64,000 bases of DNA from CAIKMD01 sp963803265 (lineage in GTDB: Bacteria > Pseudomonadota > Alphaproteobacteria > ATCC43930 > CGMCC-115725). The notes below the pieces were generated by a model. The model searched no databases, was not told where the DNA came from, and saw only the letters and a list, made by a program, of their open reading frames with translations. The DNA lies in NCBI GenBank assembly GCA_963803265.1, contig CAWDLZ010000031.1, positions 1-64,000 on the forward strand, written 5' to 3'. This document shows positions 9,557 through 19,181 of this stretch, piece after piece; the first letter of the stretch is position 1; the number at the start of each line of letters is the position of its first letter. A program made the position numbers and the translations under genes.

Positions 9557-11647
9557 ATGCCTCCGCCAGCCCCCGCCGCCACGCATCTGCGCATCGCTGT
9601 CAACATCGGCGGCACCTTTACCGATCTCGCGGCGTTCGACGAGCAAAGCGGCAAGCTCACCTTCGGCAAGGCGTTGTCGACGCCCGAGGCCTTGGTCAAC
9701 GGCATCCGCCATTCCCTCGATGGCGCAGGCGTCGCGGTCGCGGAGGCCTACCTCTTTCTCCATGGCACGACCATCGGCATCAATACGCTGCTCGAGCGCA
9801 CCGGCGCGCAAACCGCGCTCCTGATCACCCGCGGTTTCCGCGACATCTACGAGATCGGCCGCATCAACCGGCCCGATGCCTACAATCTCTTTTTCGGCAA
9901 GCACGAGCCGCTGGTGCGGCGCTCGTGGCGTTTCGAGGTGAACGAGCGCATGAAGGCCGACGGCTCGGTCCATGAGAAGCTCGACGAGGCTAAGGTTCGC
10001 GAGCTGGCGCGCGCGTTGAAGATCCGCGGCGCCGAGGCCGTCGCCATCCTGCTGCTTCATTCCTACCGGAATCCGTCGCATGAGCGCCGCGTCGAGGAAA
10101 TCGTGCGCGAGGAGATTCCGGCTGCCTTCGTGTCTTCCTCGCACGCTCTCTCGCAGGAATACCGCGAGTTCGAGCGCGCCTCGACCGTCGCCGCCAACGC
10201 CTATATCGGGCCGCGCGTCGATTCCTATCTGGGCCAGATCGACGAGCATCTTCGCGAGCATCGCTTTGCCGGCGATTTCTACGTCGTGCAATCGACGGGC
10301 GGCCTCTTCCCCGTCGGCGAGGCGCGGCGCGAGTGCGTCCGCATGCTCGAATCCGGACCGGCCGCCGGCGTGATCGGGGCGCAGGCGATCTGCGCGCAGC
10401 TCGGCCTTGGCGACGCCATCGCCTTCGACATGGGCGGCACGACGGCCAAGGCCGGCGTCATCAGCGAAGGGCGCCCGCTCACCTCGGGCAGCGCGCTTAT
10501 CGGCGGGTACGAGCGCGCGCTGCCGATTCAGATTCCGATGATGGATATTTTCGAGGTCGGCACCGGCGGCGGCAGCATCGCGCGGGTGATGGACGGGAAT
10601 GCCTTGCGGGTGGGGCCGTTGAGCGCCGGCTCGGTGCCCGGCCCCGCCTGTTACGGCAAGGGCGGACGCGACCCGACCGTGACCGACGCCAATGTCGTGC
10701 TCGGTCGGCTCGATCCCGATCATTTCCTGGGCGGCGAGATGAAGCTCGACCGTGACGCGGCCGAGGCCGCATTGCGGACGCGCGTCGCCGAGCCCTTGGG
10801 GCTGGGGCTGATGGAAGCCGCCGAGGGCATTTTGCGCATCGCGGTCACGTCGATGTCGCATGCGGTGAAGGCGGTGACGACCGAGCGCGGGCTCGATGTC
10901 GGCCGCTTCGCGATGGTGGTTTATGGCGGGGCGGGGCCGCTTCACGCCTCGGCGATCGCGCGCGAGATCGGGATAAAGCGCGTGCTGATCCCGCTCTCGC
11001 CCGGGCATTTCTCGGCTTATGGCATGCTGTTCAGCGATCTGCGCCGCGACTATGTTCGCTCCTGCTTCCAGCGCCTCGCCACCGCACCTTTCGATGCGAT
11101 CGAGGGCATTTATCGCGAGCTCGAAGAGGCCGGCCGCGCCTCGATCGAGGCGTCGTCGGTGCGGCCGCAGGAGGTTCTCGTCACGCGCTACGCCGATATG
11201 CGCTATGTCGGACAAGAGCATGCCGTGACGGTCGAGCTGCCGCGCGCCTATTTCGACCGCCAGGATCGCGACGCGATCAAGCGCGAATTCGACGAGGTGC
11301 ATCTGCAACGCTACGGCACCTCCGCGCCCAAGGAGCTCGCCGAGCTGGTCAGCCTGCGCGTCACCGTGATCGGCACGGTGCGCAAGCCGCCGCCCGTGCA
11401 CCTTGAAGCGGGCGGCGCCGAGCCGCCTCGAGCGGCGCTGCGCGATCGCAAGCCAGTGTATTTCCGCGAGCAGGGCGGTCTCGTCGCGACGCCGCATTAT
11501 CGGCGCGCCAAGCTCCTCGCCGGCAACCGCATCCTCGGGCCGGCGCTGATCGAGGAATACGCCTCGACGGTGGTGCTGGCTCCGGGGGACGCGGTGGGTA
11601 TCGATTCGCTGGGCAACCTCGACATCGCGGTGGGGAGCGGAAGATGA
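9557..11647 (+). CDS. hyuA: Hydantoinase/oxoprolinase family protein, subunit A
   Basis: ATP-dependent cyclic amide hydrolase or carboxylase subunit with an actin-like ATPase fold. Features are AVNIGGTFTDLAAFDE at residues ~15-30, FDMGGTTAKAGVI near 290 and YGGAGPLHA near 455. At about 696 residues it matches the family. Start 9557 is chosen because the conserved strand begins a dozen residues later; an in-frame ATG at 9485 adds a poorly conserved extension. Overlaps hyuB by ATGA. Substrate may be 5-oxoproline, a hydantoin, N-methylhydantoin or an aryl ketone (acetophenone-carboxylase relatives); sequence alone does not decide. Confidence 0.9.
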   Translation: MPPPAPAATHLRIAVNIGGTFTDLAAFDEQSGKLTFGKALSTPEALVNGIRHSLDGAGVAVAEAYLFLHGTTIGINTLLERTGAQTALLITRGFRDIYEIGRINRPDAYNLFFGKHEPLVRRSWRFEVNERMKADGSVHEKLDEAKVRELARALKIRGAEAVAILLLHSYRNPSHERRVEEIVREEIPAAFVSSSHALSQEYREFERASTVAANAYIGPRVDSYLGQIDEHLREHRFAGDFYVVQSTGGLFPVGEARRECVRMLESGPAAGVIGAQAICAQLGLGDAIAFDMGGTTAKAGVISEGRPLTSGSALIGGYERALPIQIPMMDIFEVGTGGGSIARVMDGNALRVGPLSAGSVPGPACYGKGGRDPTVTDANVVLGRLDPDHFLGGEMKLDRDAAEAALRTRVAEPLGLGLMEAAEGILRIAVTSMSHAVKAVTTERGLDVGRFAMVVYGGAGPLHASAIAREIGIKRVLIPLSPGHFSAYGMLFSDLRRDYVRSCFQRLATAPFDAIEGIYRELEEAGRASIEASSVRPQEVLVTRYADMRYVGQEHAVTVELPRAYFDRQDRDAIKREFDEVHLQRYGTSAPKELAELVSLRVTVIGTVRKPPPVHLEAGGAEPPRAALRDRKPVYFREQGGLVATPHYRRAKLLAGNRILGPALIEEYASTVVLAPGDAVGIDSLGNLDIAVGSGR

Positions 11648-13389
11648 TCGCGGCGGCAAAACCCAAGGTCGATCCGATCGCGGTCGAGATCATCCGCAAC
11701 GGCGTCATCGCCGTGACCGAGGAAATGAAAACGAACCTCATGCGCACGGCCTACAACCTCATCGTCTACGAGGGACTCGATTTCACGGTGGGCCTCTTTA
11801 CCGCGACCGGCGACACGGTGTCGATCGGCCTCGGGCTGCCGATGTTCATCCGCGGCATGTCGGAGACGGTGAAGGCCAAGCTCAAGCATTTCGGGCCGGA
11901 GAATCTCCATCCCGGCGACATCCTCGTGACCAATGACGGCTACATCACGGGAAGCCATCTCAACCACGTCACCTTCAGCAAGCCGATCTTTCACCGCGGC
12001 CGTCTGATCGCCTTTACCTGCTGCATGGCGCATTGGCTCGATATCGGCGGCACGCTCGGCCGGGTCTCGACCGACATCTATCAGGAGGGATTGCAGATCC
12101 CGATGGTGAAGTACCAAAACGCCGGGGTCGTCAACGAGGACATCGTCAACATCATCAAGATGAACGTGCGCCTCCCCGACATCGCGATGGGCGATCTCCG
12201 GGCGCAGGTCGCGGCGCTGATCACCGGCGAGCGACGCTTTCTCGAGCTCGTCGAGCGTTACGGCGGCGACGTCGTGCTCGATTCCATCGCCGTGATCATG
12301 GACCATACCGAGGCGACCGCCCGTGCCAACACGCTCTCGATACCCGACGGCGTCTACGAGGCGGAGTCCTTCATGGACGACGACGGGCTCGATCTCGGGC
12401 AGCGCGTTCCCTTGCGCGTGCGGGTCGAGGTGCGCGGCGACGAGATGACCATCGACTTGAGCGACGTCAGCCGCCAGGTCCGCGGCTGGTACAATTCCGG
12501 CCATGCCACCGGCATTGCCTGCTGCCAGGTCGCTTATAAATGCCTGACCACGCCCACCGAATATCCAGTCAACGAAGGCAGCTTCCGCTCGCTCAACGCG
12601 GTCGTGCCGCTTGGCCGCGTGATCAGCGCGGTGCGCCCGGCGCCGCTGCAGAACTGGATGTCGTTTCCGATGACCATCATCGACACGATCTTCAAGGCGC
12701 TTGCGCCCGCCATTCCCGACCGCGTCATCGCGGGCCATCACGCCGACCTGGTCTATGCCGCGATCCACGGGTTTTCGCCGGCCGATGGCCGCTTTTTCAT
12801 CACCCCGGTCGGGCCGATAGGCGGCGGCTGGGGCGCCAAATCCATCGAGGACGGCGTCTCGGTCACCGTCTGCATCAATGACGGCGACACCCACAACACG
12901 CCGTCCGAGCATGTCGAGAGCAAGTTTCCGCTGCTCATCGAAAGCTATTCGCTGCGCGCCGACAGCGGCGGTCCGGGCCGGCAGCGCGGCGGGCTCGGCG
13001 CCGATTTCGTCGTTCAGGCGCTGACGCCGATTTCGGTCAACACCAGGATCGAGCGCATGCATTGCCCGCCCTGGGGCCTCTTTGGCGGCGGCGACGGCGC
13101 CGGCAATTCCATCGCGGTGCGCATCGACGGCGAATGGCGCCCGAACATCCCGAACGCGAAGCTGCTCGCGCTGAAGGTGAAGCAGGGCGATGCGTTCATG
13201 ATCCGCTCGGGCGGCGGCGGCGGGTTCGGCGATCCCAAGCTCCGTCCCCCCGAGCATGTCGCCCGCGACGTGGTCGAGGGCTATGTCACGCCCGAGGCGG
13301 CGCTATCCCGCTACGGCGTGGCGGTCGATGCCGCGAGCGGCGAGATCGACGCGGCGGCGACGGCCAAACGGCGCTCCGAGCGGAATTAG
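11644..13389 (+). CDS. hyuB: Hydantoinase/oxoprolinase family protein, subunit B
   Basis: Partner of the preceding A subunit. The 581-residue protein shows family blocks near residue 20 (MKTNLMRTAYNLIVYEGLDF), 95-110 (DILVTNDGYITGSHLNHVT) and the Gly-rich C-terminal RSGGGGGFGDPK. The start overlaps the hyuA stop, so the two are probably made in equal amounts. Its 3' end overlaps the convergent MFS gene by 4 bases. The A/B pair next to a periplasmic binding protein and a transporter suggests uptake and ring opening of an exogenous cyclic amide or ketone. Confidence 0.9.
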   Translation: MIAAAKPKVDPIAVEIIRNGVIAVTEEMKTNLMRTAYNLIVYEGLDFTVGLFTATGDTVSIGLGLPMFIRGMSETVKAKLKHFGPENLHPGDILVTNDGYITGSHLNHVTFSKPIFHRGRLIAFTCCMAHWLDIGGTLGRVSTDIYQEGLQIPMVKYQNAGVVNEDIVNIIKMNVRLPDIAMGDLRAQVAALITGERRFLELVERYGGDVVLDSIAVIMDHTEATARANTLSIPDGVYEAESFMDDDGLDLGQRVPLRVRVEVRGDEMTIDLSDVSRQVRGWYNSGHATGIACCQVAYKCLTTPTEYPVNEGSFRSLNAVVPLGRVISAVRPAPLQNWMSFPMTIIDTIFKALAPAIPDRVIAGHHADLVYAAIHGFSPADGRFFITPVGPIGGGWGAKSIEDGVSVTVCINDGDTHNTPSEHVESKFPLLIESYSLRADSGGPGRQRGGLGADFVVQALTPISVNTRIERMHCPPWGLFGGGDGAGNSIAVRIDGEWRPNIPNAKLLALKVKQGDAFMIRSGGGGGFGDPKLRPPEHVARDVVEGYVTPEAALSRYGVAVDAASGEIDAAATAKRRSERN

Positions 13390-14747
13390 GGCGAGACCTC
13401 CTCGAGGATGCGGCCGCGCGGCTCGATCGCGAAGAAGGCGGCGACGAAGCCCAGCCAGCCGACGACCCCGAAGATCAGAAACAATCCGCCGATGCCGAAG
13501 CTGGGCAGAAAGAACCCGACCATCAAGGGCCCGATCGTGGCCGCGATCCGGAGCCAGAAGGTCGCCCAGCTCGTTCCCAGGGCGCGCATGCGCGTCGGGT
13601 AGATCTCGGCCGTATAAAGATAAACGGCGAGGCAGATCGAGGCGAGCCAAGTAAAGCAGAATGACGTTGCGACGACGACGGCGAACGCGCTGCCCGCGCC
13701 CGTGGCCCAGAGGATGAGGAGCGGCAGGCCGACCAGGAAGAACGTGCCGATGAACCACAATCGGCGCCCGAGCCGGTCGATCAGCACCGCGCAAATGAGC
13801 GTCCCAATGAGGCCGCATACGTTGGTGATGAGCGAATAGTTGAGCGCCTGCTGCAATGGCACATTGTAGACCGTGCGGTAGAGCGTCGGCAGCCAGGTCT
13901 GCATGCCGTAGGACAGGAGATACGAGCACGACCATAGCGCCCAGGCAACGAAGGTGCGCGAGCGGTACCGTCCCTCGAACAATTCGCGCCAGCGCGTCGC
14001 TTTGCCGCCCCAATCGGCGGCGACGGGCACCGGCGTCGGCAAGGGCCTGGCGCCGTCATGCGATACGATGTTCTCGATTTCGGCAAGCGTGCGTTCGGCC
14101 TCCGCGATGCGTCCGCGCGAAGCCAGCCAGCGCGGCAATTCCTGGCAGAAGGGCCGCATCACCGCGGCGATCGCGGCCGGCGCCACGCCGATAATGAACA
14201 TCCACTGCCAGCCGTAGCGCGGCACGATCCACGCGCCGGCGAAAGCGGCAAGGACGAAGCCGATGGGAAAGATGAGCTGATAGAAAAGATAGGCGGTGCC
14301 CCGCCGATCCGCGCGCGTGATCTCGGTGACATAGGCGGCGGCGACCGGGACCTCGCCGCCGAGGCCGATGCCCTGGACGAAGCGGAACCAGAAGAGCTGG
14401 TCGAGATTCTGCGCGAACGCGCAGGCGAGGCTCATCGCCGCGAAGAGCAGGATGGTCCATTGGGCGGTCTTCACTCGACCGTAGCGCTCGGCGATCACGC
14501 CGCAGCCCAGCGCGCCGATTGCCTGACCGGCGTTGCCGATGGCGATAAGGCCGCCGATCTGCTGCGGGACGATGTGCCACGCGCCGACCAATACCGGCAG
14601 GACATAGGCGAGCGCGAGGGAGTCGAAGGCGTCGAAGAAGATGGCGACGCCCAGCAAGGCGGAAACCCTGATGTGCCAGGCCGAGATCGGAAGGCGCTCG
14701 AGCCGCGCCGCGATCATTCGTTCGGATTGGATCGAGACGTCCGCCAT
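13386..14747 (-). CDS. MFS transporter, aromatic acid/sugar porter-like
   Basis: About 453 residues with twelve predicted membrane segments. TM1 has FFDAFDSLALAYVLPVL, and the loop 2-3 signature is GVIAERYGRVKTAQ. The central loop between TM6 and TM7 is hydrophilic (residues ~215-265). ATG 14747 is taken because GGGGGAAG precedes it by a few bases; the open frame extends upstream to 14774. Likely a proton-coupled importer of an organic acid. It converges on hyuB and diverges from the DHA2-type transporter at 14906. Confidence 0.88.
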   Translation of the reverse strand: MADVSIQSERMIAARLERLPISAWHIRVSALLGVAIFFDAFDSLALAYVLPVLVGAWHIVPQQIGGLIAIGNAGQAIGALGCGVIAERYGRVKTAQWTILLFAAMSLACAFAQNLDQLFWFRFVQGIGLGGEVPVAAAYVTEITRADRRGTAYLFYQLIFPIGFVLAAFAGAWIVPRYGWQWMFIIGVAPAAIAAVMRPFCQELPRWLASRGRIAEAERTLAEIENIVSHDGARPLPTPVPVAADWGGKATRWRELFEGRYRSRTFVAWALWSCSYLLSYGMQTWLPTLYRTVYNVPLQQALNYSLITNVCGLIGTLICAVLIDRLGRRLWFIGTFFLVGLPLLILWATGAGSAFAVVVATSFCFTWLASICLAVYLYTAEIYPTRMRALGTSWATFWLRIAATIGPLMVGFFLPSFGIGGLFLIFGVVGWLGFVAAFFAIEPRGRILEEVSP

Positions 14748-14905
14748 GCCGCTTCCCCCGGAATTTGCGGGCACGGTGTATCATTTCCGCCGCGATGGCA
14801 ATCTCTATCGCGAAGCCCGGCGCAATTTTCAGAGAGCGGCGGGGAATCGCTTTGACATCGCGAAAAAGCGCTGGTAAGGCGCGCCGCAAGCTGGAAAGCG
14901 TCTAG

Positions 14906-16287
14906 ATGCGGCGTCACCCTTTCATCGTGCCCTTCATCGTCGGCTGCGCGCAGTTCATGCACCAGTTCGACGGCTCGGTCATCACGGTCGCGCTCCCCAC
15001 CATGGCGCGATCGCTGGGCGAAGACCCGCTGAAGCTCAATCTCGCGATTACCTGCTATCTCCTGGCGCTGGCGGTTTTCGTGCCGGTCAGCGGCTGGCTC
15101 GCCGACAAGCTCGGCGGCAAGCACGTGTTCATCGCGGCCATCGCCATCTTCGCGCTGAGCTCGTTGCTGTGCGGCCTCTCGCGATCGCTGCTCGAGCTCG
15201 TCGTCGCGCGCACCTTGCAGGGTATCGGCGGCGCCATGATGACGCCGGTGGGGCGGACCATCGTGGCGCGAAGCGTGCCGAAGTCGCAGCTCATCCAGGC
15301 GATGAACTACGTCACGATTCCGGCGCTGCTCGGACCGATCCTGGGTCCTTCGGTCGGCGGCTTCATCGTCACCTATTTCTCGTGGCCGTGGATTTTCTTC
15401 ATCAACGTGCCGATCGGGATTTTGGGCGTCCTGCTCGTTCACGCCTTCATCCCGAACCTTCGCGAAAGCGACGTTCCGCCCTTCGATCTGCTCGGCTTCG
15501 CGCTGGTCGGCTTCGCGGTCGCCGGTCTCATCCTCGGATTCGAGGCGATGGGTCGCGACTTGGTTCGACCTCCGTCATCGTGGCCTTGATCGCGGCGGGC
15601 GCGGTTTGCGGCGCGCTGTACGTGCTTCATGCCGCGCACAAGCATGGCCCGATCGTCGATTTGGGCCTGTTGCGGATCCGAACCTTCGCCGCCTCGATTT
15701 CCGCCGGCGCGTTCGTCTATATCGGCGCGACCTCCCAGGTCTTCCTTCTGGCTCTTCTATTGCAGCTCGGCTTCGGCTTCACGCCCTTTCAGGCCGGCCT
15801 CACCACGCTGGCCACCGCCGCCGGGTCGGTGCTGATGAAATTCACCGTGACGCCGGTCCTGCGGTTTCTGGGGATCCGGCGTCTTTTGATCGCGAACACC
15901 ATTCTGACCGCCGTCTATCTTCTCGGCTGCGGCCTGTTCCGGGCGACGACGCCTTATCCGGTCATCCTCTTTGCGCTGCTGATCGGCGGACTGTCGCGCT
16001 CGATCGAGTTTACCGCGATCCAGTCGCTGGGATATGCCGAAATGCCGGTCGGTTTGATGGGCCGCGCCACCAGCTTCGCGTCGATGTCGCAACAGATTTG
16101 GCTGAGCTTCGGCGTCGGCCTCGCCGCGCTCGTCGTCCGCTTCGCGCAGCAATGGCATGGCCATGCCACGCTCATGCCCAACGACATCGTGCCGGCCTAT
16201 TTCACCATTGCCGCGATCACCGTGTTCGCGGCGATCATCTTTGGCAGGCTGCCGGTGGGCGCGGGCGCCGAGCTCAATTTGCGTTAG
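14906..16287 (+). CDS. MFS transporter, DHA2/EmrB-like drug exporter (apparent frameshift)
   Basis: The first 220 residues carry TM1 with FMHQFDGSVITVALPTMA, loop 2-3 GWLADKLGGKHVF and TM5 GPILGPSVGGFI, classic for the 14-helix DHA2 group. The frame then ends at 15589 while the second half continues in another frame (VIVALIAAGAVCGALYVLH... to 16287). A one-base deletion near 15562, possibly in a G run of TTGGTTCG, explains it. Rejoined length is about 460 residues. ATG 14906 has GGAAAG 7 bases upstream. Probably exports a hydrophobic compound. Confidence 0.85.
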
Positions 16288-16382
16288 CCTGGCCCAAGCC
16301 GATTGAAAGCGTCACTCTTTTCCCGTTACTCTCGCCCCGCGATGTCGGAGCCGCGACGCGCTCGGAACGAGGAGGTGATGCG

Positions 16383-16953
16383 ATGTCGGTGGGCCTATGG
16401 ATCGTTCTGGGTATCGTCGTCATCGCGGTGCTCGTCGTCATCGGCGTCTATAACGGCCTCGTTGCCGGCCGGCAGGAAGTGCGCAATGCCTGGTCGCAGA
16501 TCGATATCCAGTTGAAGCGCCGCCACGACCTCATTCCCAATCTCGTCAATGCGGTCAAGGACGCCATGCAGGTCGAGCAGAGCCAGCTCACGGCCGTCAT
16601 CGCGGCGCGCAATCAGGCGATCGCCGCCAACACCCCCGAGCAGTCGATGAAGGCCGAGAACACGTTGAGCGGCGCGCTGCGCGGCCTGTTCGCGCTGGTC
16701 GAATCCTATCCCAATCTCCGCTCGCAACAGAACGTCACCGGGCTGATGGAAGAGCTGGCGACGACCGAGAACAAGATCAGCTTCGCCCGGCAGCACTATA
16801 ACGACGCCGTCCAGGCGCAGAACATCCGCGTCGCGTCCTTCCCCGGCGTGCTGCTCGCGGCGCACTTTCGGCTTTTCGTCCGAGACGATGTTCCAGGTTC
16901 CCGAGGCCGAGCGGGCCACGGTCGAGGCGGTGCCGAACGTCAAGCTCACCTAG
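16383..16953 (+). CDS. lemA: LemA family protein (apparent frameshift near the end)
   Basis: An N-terminal membrane helix (LWIVLGIVVIAVLVVIGVYN) precedes the coiled-coil LemA domain: EVRNAWSQIDIQLKRRHDLIPNLV, ENTLSGALRGLFALVESYPN, TENKISFARQHYND. The 3' end shifts frame at TTT 16865-16867. With one T fewer it reads AHFGFSSETMFQVPEAERAT and ends at the TAG at 16951, giving the usual ~189 residues. GGAGG stands 7 bases before the ATG. LemA proteins are membrane-anchored helical proteins of unclear role, often paired, as here, with an M48 protease. Confidence 0.9.
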
Positions 16954-16965
16954 CGCGGGGCACGG

Positions 16966-18177
16966 ATGTCGCCCGCTTCGCCTGCCCTTTACGGCACCGA
17001 TTTCGAGCGCGCGATCGCGCGCAACAAGCGCAACACCGTGCTGCTGTTCGTCATATTGCTCGCGATCGGGGCGGCGCTGGGCTATGCGCTCGGCTGGGGC
17101 GTCGCCATGCTGCAGCTCATCTGGAATCTTCCCGCCGACGAAGTCGAGCGCCTCACCGTGGGCACCGTCTTGCTCGATCTGTTCGGGCCGCCGCGGCCGG
17201 ATGCGCTGGCGGGCGCCGCGATTCTATCGGGCGCCGGCCTCGCATGGGGATTGATCACGCTCTTCGCCGGCGAGAACATTCTCGCCTCCTTCGCCGGCGC
17301 CCGGCCGGCCAATCCGGCCAGCCTCGCCGAGCGGCAATTCATCGACGTCGTCGAGGAGATGGCGATCGCCGCGGGCGTGCCGACGCCGCGCGCCATGGTC
17401 GTCGATACGCCGGCGCTCAACGCCTTCGCCAGCGGCTACTCGCCCCAACGCGCGATGATCACCGCGACGAGCGGCATCATCGCTTTGTGCACGCGCGAGG
17501 AGCTGCAGGGGGTCGTCGGCCACGAGATGGGACACGTGGCCGATTACGACGTGCGCTACACCACGGTCGTCGCGGCCATGGCGGGCGTCATGGTGCTGCT
17601 CGCGCATTTCCTCGGCAACGTCGCCGGATGGACGTTTCGCTGGGGCGGCGTCGTGCCCTACCGTTCGCGCGGCGGCCGCTCGGACGGCGCCTCCGGGATC
17701 AGGATCGCGCTGACCCTCGTCGTCCTGGTGCTGCTCGCCGTCGTGCTCGTGGTCGCGCCGCTTGCCGCGCGGGTCGTGCAAATGGCGATCTCGCGCCAGC
17801 GCGAATATCTCGCCGATGCCAGCTCGGTCAAGCTCACGCGCGATCCGGCGGGGCTCATGCACGCGCTGCAGAGGCTGGCGCAAAGCGAAACGACCATCGC
17901 GCCGAAGAACTCGCCGGTCTCGGCCTTGTGCATCGCCGAGCCCAAGGGCTCGCACTTTAGCGACCTCTTTTCGACCCATCCGCCGATCGCCGACCGGATT
18001 GCGCGCCTGCGCAGTATCGGGGGTGGAGGGGCGGCGGAGGAAGCGGGTCCGGTGCCGGCCGCCGGCGCTCCACATCAAGACGTCGCCCGTGCCGGCCCTT
18101 GGGGCTCGCCCACCGACGCAGGATTATCCCCGGGCGCCGAGCCGCCGCCGGGCGCGGCGAAGGGACCGTGGGGCTGA
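16966..18177 (+). CDS. M48 family membrane metalloprotease (HtpX-like)
   Basis: Zinc protease with the HEMGH signature (GVVGHEMGHVADYD) near residue 185-198. Two N-terminal membrane segments (VLLFVILLAIGAALGYALGWG and a second around residue 85) and a pair after the active site (AMAGVMVLLAHFLGNVAG, ALTLVVLVLLAVVLVVAPLAA) fit HtpX. The third ligand region is REYLADASSVKLT. The C-terminal 50 residues are Pro/Gly/Ala-rich and not conserved. It starts 12 bases after lemA and the pair is likely co-transcribed. The role is probably inner-membrane protein quality control. Confidence 0.9.
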   Translation: MSPASPALYGTDFERAIARNKRNTVLLFVILLAIGAALGYALGWGVAMLQLIWNLPADEVERLTVGTVLLDLFGPPRPDALAGAAILSGAGLAWGLITLFAGENILASFAGARPANPASLAERQFIDVVEEMAIAAGVPTPRAMVVDTPALNAFASGYSPQRAMITATSGIIALCTREELQGVVGHEMGHVADYDVRYTTVVAAMAGVMVLLAHFLGNVAGWTFRWGGVVPYRSRGGRSDGASGIRIALTLVVLVLLAVVLVVAPLAARVVQMAISRQREYLADASSVKLTRDPAGLMHALQRLAQSETTIAPKNSPVSALCIAEPKGSHFSDLFSTHPPIADRIARLRSIGGGGAAEEAGPVPAAGAPHQDVARAGPWGSPTDAGLSPGAEPPPGAAKGPWG

Positions 18178-18199
18178 ACATAACGGGGAGGAACGGAGG

Positions 18200-19174
18200 A
18201 TGAGAATCATCGCCATCGAAGAGCATGTCACGACGCCGCTCTACGAAGCAAAGAAGGCGGCCGCGCCGCGCGGGTTTACCGCCGTTCCCGACCGCAATTT
18301 GCGCGTCGGTCACGACGTCGCGGCGGAGTTGCTGAACATCGGCGACACGCGGCTGGCCGCGATGGACGAGCTCGGCATCGACCTTCAGGTGCTGTCGTTG
18401 ACCCAGCCGGGGCCGCAAGCCCTCGATGCCGCCGATGCCATTGCCGTGGCGACGGATGCCAACGACCGAATGTTCGCCGCGACCAAGGCGCACCCCACGC
18501 GCTTCGCGGCTTTCGCCGCCCTGCCGACGCCCGATCCCGCCGCTGCGGTCAAGGAGCTCGAGCGCGCGGTGACGAAACTCGGCTTCAAGGGCGCGATGAT
18601 CAATGGCCACACCAGGGGCGAATTCCTCGACGACAAGAAGTTCCGGCCGATCTTCGAGGCGGCCCAGGCGCTCGACGTGCCGATCTATCTCCACCCTCGA
18701 GACCCGCATCCTGCGGCGAAGCAGGCTTATTTCGACGGCTACGAGGAGTTGAGCAGCGCCGCCTGGGGCTTCACGCTCGACACGGTATCGCATTTCCTGC
18801 GCCTCGTTTTCTCGGGCGTGTTCGACGCCTATCCGAGGCTCAAGCTGATCCTCGGTCATCTCGGCGAGGGCATTCCCTTCTTCCTCCATCGCATGGAAGA
18901 CCACACCTGCCTCGCCGCCAAGCGCCGCGGCCTGAAAAAGACCTTCGCGGAATACGTCCGCGACAACGTGACCGTCACGACGAGCGGCAATTTCTCGATC
19001 GCCGCCTTACAATGCACGGTCGCGGTGCTCGGCATCGACAAGGTGATTTTCTCGGTCGATTGGCCTTACGAATCGAACCGCCTCGGCGTCGATTTCCTGA
19101 AGCACCTGCCGCTCGGCCCCGACGACATCGAGAAGCTCGCCCATGGCAATGTCGAACGGCTGCTCCGGCTCTAG
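18200..19174 (+). CDS. Amidohydrolase family protein (ACMSD / resorcylate-decarboxylase-like)
   Basis: A 324-residue TIM-barrel enzyme of the amidohydrolase-2 type. Visible marks are IIAIEEHVTTP at the start (a variant of the usual metal-binding HxH strand), PIYLHPRDPHP near residue 165, LILGHLGEGIPFFLHRM near 220 and FSVDWPYESN near 290 (catalytic Asp region). These resemble nonoxidative decarboxylases such as gamma-resorcylate decarboxylase, acting on hydroxybenzoates or related acids. ATG 18200 follows GGGAGG by 8 bases. It converges on the CocE-like hydrolase gene 8 bases away. Decarboxylase against hydrolase cannot be settled by eye. Confidence 0.85.
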   Translation: MRIIAIEEHVTTPLYEAKKAAAPRGFTAVPDRNLRVGHDVAAELLNIGDTRLAAMDELGIDLQVLSLTQPGPQALDAADAIAVATDANDRMFAATKAHPTRFAAFAALPTPDPAAAVKELERAVTKLGFKGAMINGHTRGEFLDDKKFRPIFEAAQALDVPIYLHPRDPHPAAKQAYFDGYEELSSAAWGFTLDTVSHFLRLVFSGVFDAYPRLKLILGHLGEGIPFFLHRMEDHTCLAAKRRGLKKTFAEYVRDNVTVTTSGNFSIAALQCTVAVLGIDKVIFSVDWPYESNRLGVDFLKHLPLGPDDIEKLAHGNVERLLRL

Positions 19175-19181
19175 GCTGGCA

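Noticed and set aside
9506..11659. 717-residue open frame on the minus strand opposite hyuA
   Set aside because: It is the antisense shadow of a conserved gene: His/Asp/Arg/Leu-rich with no recognisable domain, as expected for high third-position G+C.
11497..13257. 586-residue minus-strand open frame opposite hyuB
   Set aside because: Antisense shadow with no domain, signal or ribosome site.
15606..17960. 784-residue plus-strand open frame
   Set aside because: An accidental fusion: only the LemA stretch in its middle is real. The ends are out-of-frame readings of the MFS and M48 protease genes.
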